64,000 nucleotides of DNA from NCBI GenBank assembly GCA_013400975.1, contig WBMZ01014087.1, forward strand, positions 186,001 through 250,000, given 5' to 3'. Of this stretch, positions 1 through 10,900 are shown piece after piece. The notes below the pieces were generated by a model, which was given only the letters and a program-made list of their open reading frames with translations, searched no databases and had not been told where the DNA came from. Positions within the stretch are counted from its first letter, which is position 1; each line of letters begins with the position of its first letter. The stretch is from Atrichornis clamosus. Lineage: Eukaryota > Chordata > Aves > Passeriformes > Menuridae. Made by a program: the position numbers and the translations under genes.

Positions 1-685
1 ATATATGTGATGATATAATCAACCAAAGTTGATTCCAACAATAATTAAGGTAGTTCTTTTGTAAGCAAGTGATCTAAGGAAAGCCAGAATATGGAATATG
101 AAGTTCTGTGAGACTGTATCTTGTGAACATCTAATAATGGAGTAGCACATTTGCCTATTCTTAGCAGTACCTTTGATAGATTCTTTCAATTAATATAAAA
201 TATCAGGATGTAACACTTTATGTCTTTCCCAGGAAATAATTAATTAAATGGGCTTTCTACATTGAACCTACACACTGATTCTACTAGTTGTACTATTTCT
301 CAGTGCATCACTCAGGTTTCAAGTTCTGACAAGTCTTAGCAGATTCTTAAAATGCTCAGACTACTCAAATGCTTGAAATTAGATGCTGTATTTTCAGCCA
401 TTGAATGTAGAAACATAAAATGTTATTTAGTTTTACTGATGCATAAGAAAAGTATTTTTCCACAAATGGAGGAAAAAACTGTGTCTAAATCTTATTATAA
501 ATGTTTGAATGTAAGCACAAGAATATTGAGAATATATTTTGTCAATTTTCTTTTGTTTTTCTTATAGAAATTTTCTTTCAGATCTGGGAGGAGATGCTTA
601 GGAAAGAAGCCAAGGTACAAGCTCTGAGAGATAAATGAAATAATGATACAGAGTTTCTTGTGTTCTGTATAGTATTTGTCATTAT
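1..685. other. AT-rich non-coding DNA, nothing recognised
   Basis: Unique-looking AT-rich sequence. The only open frame of note is a 71-codon plus-strand frame (352-567) with no recognisable domain and a T-rich end; I regard it as chance. Confidence 0.6.
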
Positions 686-958
686 TTCTCAGTGGTGCCA
701 AGCAGTAGGACAAGAGGCAATGGGCAGAAACCAATGCACAGGAAGTTGCCTCTGAATATGAGGAAGAACTTTTCTGTGTGGGTGACTGAGCACTAGAACA
801 TATTGCCCAGAGAGGGTAAGGAGTTTCCCTCACTGGAGGTATTCAAGAACTGTCGGGAAGCAATTTTGTGCTATGTGCTCTAGGGTGACCCTGCCTGAGC
901 AGGGAGGTTGGACCAGATGACCCACTGTGGTCCCTTCCAACCTGATTCTCATAGTATA
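686..958 (+). mobile_element. CR1 LINE, truncated 3' end
   Basis: This is the last ~270 bp of a CR1 non-LTR retrotransposon, in sense orientation. It opens with the 'cagtggtgccaag' block, followed by the region coding for the end of ORF2 ('gaagaacttttctgtgtg', 'gcccagagaggg') and the 3' UTR signature 'gttggaccagatga' and 'cccttccaacctgattct'. It ends near the characteristic CR1 octamer-type tail, degraded here to 'ctcatagtat'. 5' truncation to a few hundred bases is the usual state of CR1 copies. Many substitutions and no open frame mark it as an old, dead copy. The 3' end type resembles the copy at 13862-14430 and differs from the other copies in the window. Confidence 0.9.
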
Positions 959-3900
959 GAAAAATATGTTACAATTTAATTTGATTTTTTTTTTCTATTT
1001 CAAGCTGCAGAGGATAGTATTTAAGTTTTGTAAACATGCTGGAAAATAAAAGGGTAAATCTCCATTTATTAAAGACTTTGACTTTAGCCATGAAAGTTAT
1101 CTATACGAATCTGATATAATGGAATATATGTCCATAAATCAAAACATACCTTATTTTCTATCTGAATGCTTTAGTGAACTTCAAGGTGAACATTGTTATA
1201 AATGCTCATTGTTGTAAACAAATATAAATGAAATTATTTATTGTCAAACCTGTTAATATTTATATTTTTATTATTTTCTAGGTCAGACAAATAATTCTCT
1301 AGCACAGGTTTCAAAACTAATCATGTAGCATTTCTAGGACTATATTTATATTTTGCTCCTCTGTGCAAAGATCATCCACTCCAAATTTATAAACTTTTCT
1401 CTCGGAATTTACCAGATCTACTTTTAATTCATGTCTGTCGATGATCTCTTTAAAACAACAGGAATTGATCTATTTCACAGACTTGAGAGACTTCAAAAGG
1501 CCACACTGATGTTAATGAATGGAATGGGCTGTTCTATTCTCAAAGCCAGCTGAAATAGAAAACTCACATCCATATGCCTAAACATTTTTCTTCCTCAGAA
1601 CATCATGGCCACATCTAAGCTACTTCTTGGAATGTTTGTGATAATTTCTGAATGTTGCATAAGCATTGTTTGAAAGAGTTAGCTGAGGTCAAAACTTTCT
1701 TAGACATTTAAAAATACAGGCCATTACTGAATTAATCTATGTAAAATTCCTGATTCCCAGTACAATATAATTAAATTTCTCTGAGTTTTTCAGTCATACA
1801 CAGAAAAAGTAATGACTGTATTTAAAAAGGATCTTCATGAAAATTCATAGTTGCCATAGGGCCTGTAGTTTCAGAAATTAAATATTTGCAGGGAGACCTA
1901 ATTCTCATTGGAAGTATTTTCTGTTCCCTAAAACACTGACAATAATAAAGTCTGGAAATGACTTCAGTAACCTACATGCATCACTAAGATACGTTTAATC
2001 CACCAGTATGACCTGCAGCCGCTGACTGCCCTTCCCAGCATGACAGCTGGTTGTTGTTTGTTTGTTACTTTATTTCAAGTTCAGAATGTTGTTAAAAGGC
2101 AGAAAGGAAATGGGCTCTCTCCATGCCAGTCTTTGTCCCATTTCTTGTCATCCCATGCCTGTGTGTTAGAGCCTCCTAGGTCTCCACTTCTCAAGGGCTC
2201 TGCTACTGTACTAGGCTATCTTGAGACATCATTATAGCATGGTCATAAATACCTAACTCTAAACAAAATAACTGTTGGAGGCTACTATACCTATAAACCT
2301 AAGGTCGCACTATAAAATGATAAGTCAAAGAAATTGGCTGCGGAAAAAATATTCTGCTGTAGATAACCAAGTTAAAGCAAAGCTCAGGATCAAAGTCCAA
2401 CAAATCACAGTTCTGAGGCACAGCAAGTTTGATACAAAATCTGAGACCTGCTTCTAGCAATAACCACAGTATATGATGGGACTTCCAGTTACAGAGTTTT
2501 TCTCATAACCTGTACCTATATTTCTGTAGTTTTATTGTTCTTGATACTGAAGTCTTGCAAAATCCAGAAAAAAACGTGCTGTTATTGTCTTCAACACCAG
2601 CTCCACAGTGCAAGGAACACATAATAAAAGATCTTTTTCTAACACAAAATGTAGTGCAGGTGCTTCAGAAAACTGTAAACTTCTGGTGAGGAGTAAAGTC
2701 CATTTTCTTTAAGGATCAAAATATGGAGGGTTCTTTGATGACATTACGGTAAGTAACATTGTCTTGCAACACTTAGAAGTACCAAACTGGGAATAACATC
2801 AAAAGGAGGAACACAATAGTACTAATTCTGATTTTGCTGGAAAGTTTGAAAGTTGCTTTCCCTGCAGTAGTGTTCACTGCAGGACTGTGTCCTACATTGT
2901 GTCAAGCCATTGATTCTGTTTGCCTGCGCACACTCAACCCTTCCCTGTCATGGGTTTTGTTGTCCAAGAAGGTTTATGTATTTTGATTCAATTCATGTCA
3001 TTTGGAGCTTGATAAGAACTATTAGTTTGTTTTGAGTACTGTATTATGCTCATTTTCATACCTTGTCACAATAAATTCTTAACAATGTGTTTATAGACTA
3101 TGTGGCTGTTAGTGTTTAAACTTTTCCTGCTTTTTAAGTTGATATCACTATTTCTCCTGGGTTATGTACAAAGCCTAAATTTTAGATGAAAATGTATATA
3201 GAGGAAAGTGTTGCTTTAAATTTCTTCCTTTTATTATTATTAGTGGTACTGCAGCAACAGGAGTCGAGACGCTATGCACTGTACAATGCTTACTTACAAC
3301 ACACAGTACATTCTAAATGATGATTTTAAGTTGAAAATGTGCTTACTGCACAATGAGGAGCAAAACATAATCAGTGCTATAGCACAAATAATGTCTCTCC
3401 CTATGCTTCTGTGAAATATTTATTGCAATTTGTCATTGAATTAGGCCTGCAGAATTTTGCCTGTGTGCACTGAAAAAGCAGATATCCTATGAGTTTTTTG
3501 TTGGGGTTTCAAATTCTGGCAAACAGGCCTAACAAAACTATTTAGCTTAATTTGTGAGATTCCTGTCATCCAATATTTAAACTCACAATACTCAAATATT
3601 TTTCTACTGAACAATGAAGACAATAGAAAATGCTCCAGGTACAAAAGTCAGAGAAGCTGATAAAATACAGCTAATACTCAGAATTGAGCTCTGTTCATCA
3701 GTTTGCTCTACATCATCAGTTTGAATAAGACATATGATTTTTCTGGTGTATGCCCCCAAAATATTCAAAGACCTAAATAGAAACTGTAAAGCAATGTAAT
3801 TCTTTAAAATAGGTTTTGAGTTGATTTCTCTAGCTTGCTCAGAGAAAGCCCAGGGAAACATTGAACCCTGAATTGCTAATGGATGGCAGAATTACACTAC

Positions 3901-4157
3901 TGTTGAAAACGGGGTTTAACATGTGAATGCCACATTAGTAGTGACGTAAAAGATAATGTGCAGTGTCCCAGTGTATTTCGTACTGCGGGAAATTATGTGT
4001 GTTGTGTAGCAGAGAAGGCTGTAACCAAATGACACAGGAAAAACTCATCCTCCGTCATTCTTCATTGCAAGTACTCACTGATTTTTTTACTTCTTGGTGT
4101 AATATTCAGAATCTTTCTGATTTTAGACAGTTTAAGTTTTCATTGGAAGTTTACTGG
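959..4157. other. AT-rich non-coding DNA, nothing recognised
   Basis: About 3.2 kb without a repeat or gene I can identify. Several 60-85 codon frames (for example 2040-2237 on plus, 3604-3861 on minus) lack domains and convincing splice context. A canonical AATAAA near 3070 is present but has no gene upstream that I can support, so it is not called as a polyadenylation signal. Confidence 0.55.
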
Positions 4158-4243
4158 GAAAAAAACCCAAAAACTAATGTAAACAAAAAATATAAACAAA
4201 ACCAAAATGAAAAAAACCAGAAAAAAACTCCAAACAAACAAAT
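4158..4243. repeat. A-rich low-complexity tract (AAAC/AAAAC pattern)
   Basis: An A/C-rich run with repeated 'aaacaaa' and 'aaaaacc' units and few other bases. It is the strand complement in style of the T/G-rich tracts elsewhere in the window. It creates the lysine/asparagine-rich end of a 109-codon frame (3963-4292), which is therefore not believed. Confidence 0.75.
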
Positions 4244-4999
4244 GTATCATGCCAGTCATGTTTTAAATAAAGCAGCCTACCAAACAGAGTAGAAATTACC
4301 TACTAAATAGGTCAGGTGGTAATATATTCAACATAGTAGTAAATACTTATTTTAAATGTACTTAATACTGAGAAACTTAAAATGCCATGTTGCAAATATT
4401 TCTGTACAACATCCAATGGCTGCTCTCATTGAACCTGAAATAAAATTATTAGTAGTGAGAATAAGATTCATGGGATTTTGCTTAATAGACTAAATTTCAA
4501 TCTTAAACAGTCATCGTATATATTTATAGTCAAAAATACCTATTTTTACACAATCAGGAATATGCAGCAGAAGATTGACAATTTCCCATCAAGAAAATTG
4601 ATCAAAGTTTAGTAGAGCTTCTAGGCTTCCCAAAAGTCTCTTCAGGATCCAAACCCTAACAAATTATGATGGATTTAGATTTTGATGCAATCAGAAATGA
4701 ATATGCTCCTTCATAAACAATGAAAGGCAGACTAGTAATGATTAATCCTCAAGAGTATTAGGGATAAAATAAAAAAGTAAGAACAATGCAAAATATTTTA
4801 TATGAACTTTTTTATTTCTTTCTTGGAGACAAAGAGAATAACTGAACTTACTTTTATTAGATTGTCTCAGCAAATTTTGCCCAGATGTCTGCATCTTTGC
4901 TGTCAGAAAGTTGTGATATGTTTTCTAGGAGAGTTATTTCCTTGTCTGAAGAAGCATTATCATACTGGAAATTCTTATGTTACATGTCAGGACCTGGCG
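4244..4999. other. AT-rich non-coding DNA, nothing recognised
   Basis: No repeat or gene recognised. A 74-codon plus-strand frame (4802-5026) begins here but has no identifiable domain. Confidence 0.5.
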
Positions 5000-5560
5000 T
5001 TCACTTCCCTCCTTCTAGGACCTTAGCTGACAGCCAGATTTTCAGGTAGGAAGGGCTGCTGTGAAGAGCTGGAGGAAGCCTCAGCAGATGTTCCCTCCCA
5101 CCACCTTGGCTTGGGACCTGCCTGCAGGACCCCCAGCAAGTTGCACTGTGCCTGCCCTGGCACTGCTGCTGCAGGTGCTTTTATACCTCCCTGATCCTAT
5201 CCTGTAGGCCTGACTGACTTTTCAGTCTTGACTTTGTCTTCTTACTGTGGTGCTTCTGAGTGATTGCTGATCCTGCACGTTATCACAGAAACATTCCCCT
5301 TGCCTGGGCACTGTGGGCTGTGTCCTTGTTGGTGAGGTCACTGCCCTGCTGGCTGTGTGGTGGTTCTCTGTACCTGGATCGCCTTGCTCTGCAGATCAGC
5401 CCCTTCTTATTGCTTTTTGACAGACCGTTCAGGTGGGAGCCAGGAACAAAGACATCAGCTTAAAATCAGCTCATAAACAAAGCGGAGGGGAGCCCTCATT
5501 GAGGTTTACTCTGGCTTTTTGCAACAACTTTAAGCAGCAAGTTTACCCTAAGTGCGGCAA
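5000..5560. other. GC-richer unclassified block, possible retroelement relic
   Basis: Base composition changes abruptly from AT-rich to clearly GC-richer between about 5030 and 5460, with many 'ctgcc', 'gcctg' and 'ctggc' words, and then falls back. That is how old LTR or LINE 5' regions look in bird DNA, and a 'gcttttatacc' box near 5179 resembles a retroelement TATA region. I could not assign a family. A 67-codon frame (5260-5463) has a hydrophobic, Trp/Leu-rich product with no domain and is probably chance. Repeat relic is an inference; a degenerate CpG-poor host regulatory segment is the alternative. Confidence 0.35.
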
Positions 5561-5835
5561 GGTAACTTTCTGGAAGGAGAAAGTTCACTTCTGGACCTGA
5601 CAATATGTGTTACGTCATCATTTCACTGGTGACAGTAGCAAATAAGTACTTTGTTTGCCAAAATAATTTTTAGGTTTCTTTTTTTTTTTTAATTTCCAGC
5701 TTTCCTTACAATTTCATAGAACATGTTTTTTACAGTTTGATTTTTTATTTAGTTTTCTTCATGGAGACTGGTTAAAGGTTTCTTCTGTTTTCCTAATTAG
5801 GATCACCTTAAAGGTACTAAAGTGCAGTCTTTAGT

Positions 5836-6016
5836 GTGGGTTTTTGTTTGTTTTTGGGTTTTTTCTTGTTTCTTTGGTTTTTGTTTGTTTTGTTTGGGGT
5901 CTCTCTGCTTTTTTTCTTGCTGCTGTTCTTGGGGGTTTTTTGTTTGGTTGGTTGCTTGGTTTTTTGGGTTTTTTTGTTGCTGCTTTGGTTTGTTGTTTTG
6001 GGGTTTTGTGTTTTTT
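5836..6016. repeat. T/G-rich low-complexity tract
   Basis: About 180 bp made almost only of T and G on the plus strand, with repeated 'gtttgttttg' and 'tttggttggttg' patterns and G-runs of 3-5 at about 5838, 5856, 5896, 5931, 5966 and 6000. The strand asymmetry keeps several overlapping frames open (118-162 codons, rich in Phe, Leu, Cys and Trp on plus, Lys/Gln/Asn on minus). These are composition artefacts, not genes. Confidence 0.85.
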
Positions 6017-6096
6017 ACCAAAGTCAGAAAAACAGAAAACCAAGAAAATTATTGCAATACCCTTATCCTCTCCTTATTTCCTCCTTCTTCCTCCCC

Positions 6097-6830
6097 AACC
6101 CTCCAAGGCTCATCTTTTCCAAGCAGAACAGTCCCATCTCTTTCAGTCTCTCATACAACAGATTATGCATTCCTTTAATAAATTTTATGGTCCCTTGCCA
6201 GACGTGCTCCAGTCAGTCCATGTTTATTTTCATACTGAGAAGTCCAAGAATGGACCCAGCACTCTAGGTGTGACCTCACCAGTAAAGGAGAATGGTCATC
6301 TCCCCTTGGCCTGCTGGCAATACTCCTCTTAATGCAGCTCCAGAGCCTATTGGCCTTCTTACTACTGGAGACATTGTTGGAATATGTTAAATTCGTTGTC
6401 TTCTGGTTTTCCAATGTAATTTACTTCAAGGCTGACTTCCAGCCTCTTGTCATTCAGCATGTACAGTCGCAGGGTCTGAACTGCCACTCGGAATGGCAGC
6501 ACAACCATCTGGTGTATGAGCAGCTCCCTACAATTTTGAATCATTCACAGACTTGATCATCACCCACGTCATGAATGAAGATGCTAAACAGTACTGTCCC
6601 CTTTATTAGTCCCTGAGCCATACTGTCTCTCCTAACCTCATCCCTTCAAAGTTTGACACTGTCTTTATACTCATCCTAACTCATGCCCTTTCTTCCATCT
6701 CTTGTATGCTTTATTTTTATATTTGTGTTTTGTCAAAAGCCACTTATTTATCCATGTAGGCATATGGTTTACTTAGTTGTTGTGCAGGTAAAATCTTGGC
6801 CTGCCAGTCATGTCTTGTGTTTACTCTTCA
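6097..6830 (-). mobile_element. CR1 LINE fragment, ORF2 reverse-transcriptase region, antisense
   Basis: Antisense CR1. Reading the plus strand, 'ccctccaaggctcatc' (6099) is the complement of the end of the palm/thumb coding region. It is followed by 'gtgctccagtcagtccatg', 'gacccagcactctaggtgtg', 'acctcaccagt', 'ctgctggcaatactcctc' and 'ggcagcacaaccatctggtgt', then the complement of the catalytic region up to about 6745 ('tttgtcaaaagcc'). Similarity fades towards 6830. The 3' UTR is missing and there are indels and stops throughout, so this is an ancient internal fragment. It lies directly against the T/G tract. Confidence 0.85.
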
Positions 6831-7721
6831 TGTCTCTTCTGATGGAGATGGCACTGGTAGAAAAGGGGTATTTGACAGTGATGAAGTGACTTTTATCCTA
6901 GGGTAAAAAAATTGATCCCTGTGCAAGAGGCAATATTGTCCTTTGGAATTCATTGAGGGGGATGTGGTGAAAAACATGAATTTACCATTTTGCCTGGAGG
7001 TTGGAGATTAAAAGCCAGTTGGTGTCTTAACACTAAGAAGGGCTTAGAAAGCTTCAGGGGGGAAAGAGTACTTGAGGTTCACTTGCAAAAGCATCTACAT
7101 TTGCTAAATTGTGATTTTGCAGAACCCTATAAAAAAAGAGGTGTTAAGTCACTCTGACTAATAACCTGGTCCATTTGGGAGGGAAAGGGCATGTCTTTGT
7201 CTGGTACATGCTCAGTCTCACAGAATAGTCCCTTTTCTTTATTGCCAATGGTAACTTAATGATTTTCCTTTTTTTTGTCTCACTGTGAAAAACAAACAAC
7301 ACATTTCTTGCCCTTCTCCCAGCCCTCTACTTAGATTTCAAGATAATAGACAAAAGCAGGGTTAAATATCTTCTCAGAGACCTCCATGACAGTACATCTT
7401 TGTTTCAAAAAGGACATTTTCATAGTATTAAAAAAAAAAAAATTAAGCATTGTTGAAAGAAGGTAAGTAAGACACTTCAAAAATAATGTTTTTTCCTTTG
7501 GCTAAAGCGGTGATACTCTGCAGTAACTAGTATGGTTTAACGCAGATATAGTTGTGAAGTACAAAAATCGGCAGTACCTCTGCACTGTGAAAGAATTACC
7601 AGTCACAGTATGCCTGATTGCTACAATTTATAGTTCCCTAACGTTGTCCAGGAGTTCCTTGGAGTATTTATCTCAAATATTCCCCTGTGTTATATCAGGT
7701 CATATAATACTGAACCTCCTA
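6831..7721. other. AT-rich non-coding DNA, nothing recognised
   Basis: No gene or repeat family recognised. It contains a short A homopolymer near 7429-7441. Frames of up to 84 codons are judged to be chance or readings into the CR1 that follows. Confidence 0.5.
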
Positions 7722-7812
7722 CAGTATGAACACTTAGACAAATTTGACCACAGGCCTTGGTGGGATGCATCCATGACTGCAGAGAGAGCTGGGGGACATC
7801 ATAGATAAGTGA
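7722..7812 (+). mobile_element. CR1 LINE fragment, ORF2 linker region, sense arm of a foldback
   Basis: A ~90-bp sense piece of CR1 ORF2 from the linker between endonuclease and reverse transcriptase. Recognisable words are 'cttagacaaatttgac', 'ggtgggatgcatcc' and 'gagagagctggggg'. It is followed without a gap by the antisense copy of the same ORF2 segment, giving a head-to-head inverted arrangement. It is short and diverged. Confidence 0.7.
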
Positions 7813-7945
7813 CAGTGGCCTTGCAATGACAGCAGCCAGCTTCCCCAGCACATGCAGCTGCATCCCATCAGTACCCATGGACTTACATATGTCAAATTTG
7901 CCCAATTATTCCTTGGTGCTATCTTCCACCATCTTGGGGTTTGAG
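7813..7945 (-). mobile_element. CR1 LINE fragment, ORF2 linker region, antisense arm of a foldback
   Basis: Antisense CR1 ORF2 linker. The words 'ccttgcaatgacagcagcc', 'gcagctgcatcccatcag', 'acccatggacttacatatg' and 'tcaaatttgcccaatta' are complements of the CR1 coding sequence just upstream of the reverse transcriptase. Read on the minus strand, a frame covering 7905-7690 carries this CR1 peptide and then runs through the junction into the complement of the sense arm. The two arms overlap in ORF2 content, so this is an inverted duplication or two abutting insertions rather than a simple inversion. Confidence 0.75.
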
Positions 7946-10900
7946 TGAGAAAGGTGTATGATTTTTACTTTTTTTATATTTAAGTAATCCTGGCATCTGT
8001 TTTTTTGTATGCATATACTTTAGATAAAGAAATTCTACCTGCAGTTTCTTATTGTCTAAATATTGGATGCAATATGCATGATTTCTAGCTTACAAAATTC
8101 CTTACAGAATCCCAAGAATTATTGGAAAAAATGTGGACATTTTGATTTATTTCAGAAAATGCCTATTTACTTGACAACCTGTGAAGATCAGGGTCAAAAA
8201 TTCAATATTATAAAATATACACCATTATTTCTCTTTGGTATATAGAGAAAGAGAGCTGCATCTTTTCAGATAATTTCTCTCAAAGTATTTCCACTATTTA
8301 AATTTATTGAAAAAAGCTTGTCAGAGAAAGGATTCTGTAGCTGTTTATCAGAAATCAAGAGGTAGCAAAAACATTTACTATACTAATCACAATGTATGGC
8401 ATTATCCCTCTATACATTTGGCCAAAATACCATCTCAGTACCATTACAAATCTGTCACTGGCTTTCATGCTCCAAAGTTCATACAGCTATTTTTATACTG
8501 GTGTCTTTAGATTAGCTCTTTCTCTGTTCAGTTTAGGCTAGTCAAAACTTCTCTTCCTTATTGTCCTTTATTGCAATAATTGCTTTCCCCCTTGGGTCAT
8601 TTACTTTAGAGATATGTCATATTGCTGGTGACATAAAGCATACCTATAACAACATCCCAAGTGCTGGGGTTTTTTGAGTTTTTTAAATTACATTAATTAA
8701 CAATGCTCTGCCCTACCATCATGTTGTAATTACTCTATAGTATTTTTTAAAGAACCAACAGGAGGCTTTTTCCCAGGTTCTCTCCATGCATTGCCACTGC
8801 AGCCTCAATTTTGCAAGCATATGCAAACACTTCATATAAAAAGATTCATATTCTCCACTCCACAGATTAAAAAATAACCTATTTCTGAAATCAAAGGAAG
8901 CAACAAAAGCATAAGGTGTCTAAACAAATTAGCAGAGAATAGGAAAAAATATTTCATTATCACTTTAAAAAATCCAGAATACTTTATTTTTTAATACTGT
9001 CTTTCAAGAATTATTGAAACTTGTTAGAAATAAAGGTTATAAAAATAATTTTTTTAATGTAACGTAAACTTCAGACATTAGAAAGATACCAGTTATTTAC
9101 TGGACCAAGAGATAGAATGAGGAAGAGAGAGAGAGAGAGCGCAGTTAGTTCCAAAAAAATGAAAAAAACTCTTTGCCTGCAATTTATATAATGAAGGGGA
9201 AAAATAATCAGAAAGTGAAAGTTTGTGCTATTGAGATGATGAGAATCATGTATACTCTTACACTAATGATAGTTTACAATAATTTTATTATAGTTGGGCA
9301 GATGGTGCTTCAAGTGTGATAAGAAAGAACCACATGTTGTTCAGGTTAGGAAAGACAGAAAGAATAACATACTTGTAAGAATATTTGAACTATTTCTGTG
9401 GTTGTGTATCTTTGAAATTACTCAATATTTCCTGTATTCTCAGAGAAAAAACCCACAATTCTGTAGAGAATTAATCTTAAATTGGATCAGAATAACAGCC
9501 TTAGAATTGAGCCCTGTTAAATGTTTGCCCAGCACTTTGCGTGTTAGGCAATAATAATATTGTGCCAGTTTTCAGGAGACAGAGATGAGACAGTAGCAAT
9601 GCAAGAACTCACACTGCAGAATTCTATTCTTATATAAAAAAGATGAATGCATTTTAATATCTTTCTGTGGCAAATGTCCCAAAAGTAGTGATAGGGATCT
9701 ATTGTTTTGGTTTTTTTTTCTGAAGAACATGTGACATGGCAATATTGACAAGAACTCTTGAAAAAATTACGTATCTATGTGAGTGATATAAGGAAAGAAG
9801 AAGGGGTGGAAAAGCACAGCAGGGAAAGATATTCTGAAAACTGAGAATAATTTTGCAGACTCTACAGTATGGTTAGGATAGTAAGAGTTACTATGTTTTT
9901 TTAAGTTTCTTAAGGAGGAGTTATTGGAGGAGCTATTACTATTGGGTAATTTTTGCACTACCTACTACAGGAAGATGGTATAGCAGAGAGTCTATAATGA
10001 AAAGACCTTGAGGATATAAAGGATTTTCCCTTAAAATAACAGACACAGAAGGCAGAGTGCTGCTGACATTCCTCAATGGAGTTAAATTATCAAAAGACCA
10101 AGCACTGTAGAATTTGTACTCATCCTCAAAGGTAACAGTAGCATCAGGATCCACAATTTGAGTTAGATGTGTTTGGGGTTTTTTTAAGAAAAAGAATGTG
10201 GACTTTTTTTGTTGAGGTTGTTGTTGTTTAAGAAAAAATTCAGCATGTTGAAGTTTCCCTAATGGCTTCTCTGAGAGAATGATGAACACTAGAGCAATGC
10301 TGGTGTACTCCAGTCTGAAAAGGAAGAGATACTTGATATTTGAAAAGAGCATTCTTCTGTATCAAGGAGAATAAAAAACTCCCCCTTCATTCTTCCAAGG
10401 GAAAAAAAAAGGAGGAAAAAAGTACAAACTGTAAGATCAAAGTCAATATCTATAAGAATTACTACATAAACATATTTATGATTTTGTTGTTATACAATCA
10501 TTCTATATTTCTAATGATTCTAGGCTAAATTCAATTTCTCCCTGAGGAACATACAAATAATTGTTGTAACTGCCTAGAAAACGTGAGATACATAGGTCCA
10601 GATTTCTAAGTCAGCTAGCAAGGTGGGTTTATTTAATTTATCTATTCTGGAGCATATTAGGCTTTCATTTTCTGAACTACAACATCTTCATGAAAATGAG
10701 TTTTTATTGCCCAGCTTTTCCTGACCATCATGTTATTAACTGTCAGAAATAAAAGAGTTACACTTTCAGGACCCATCTCCTCAGTGTTTTCTCTGATACA
10801 TAGGACCTCTTCAGGTAACTGAATTGTGAAAATCATGGACTCCACAATTTCAGCAGTCATTGCTTCATCATGTTCTTTTCAGTAAGCAAAAAGTAACTCA

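Noticed and set aside
3060..3080. AATAAA as a gene's polyadenylation site
   Set aside because: No supportable coding sequence or conserved 3' UTR upstream; the hexamer is expected often in AT-rich DNA.
5822..6332. Overlapping open frames of 118-162 codons on the plus strand and 70-72 codons on the minus strand
   Set aside because: They read the T/G-rich tract and then antisense CR1. The Phe/Leu/Cys/Trp-rich or Lys/Gln-rich products are composition artefacts.
9939..10352. 137-codon minus-strand frame
   Set aside because: AT-driven composition, Gln/Lys run from a simple tract, no domain and no splice or promoter context.
10657..10860. 67-codon minus-strand frame with protein-like composition
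   Set aside because: Considered as a possible exon or pseudogene, but I recognised no homologue and saw no convincing splice sites. A translated search would settle it.
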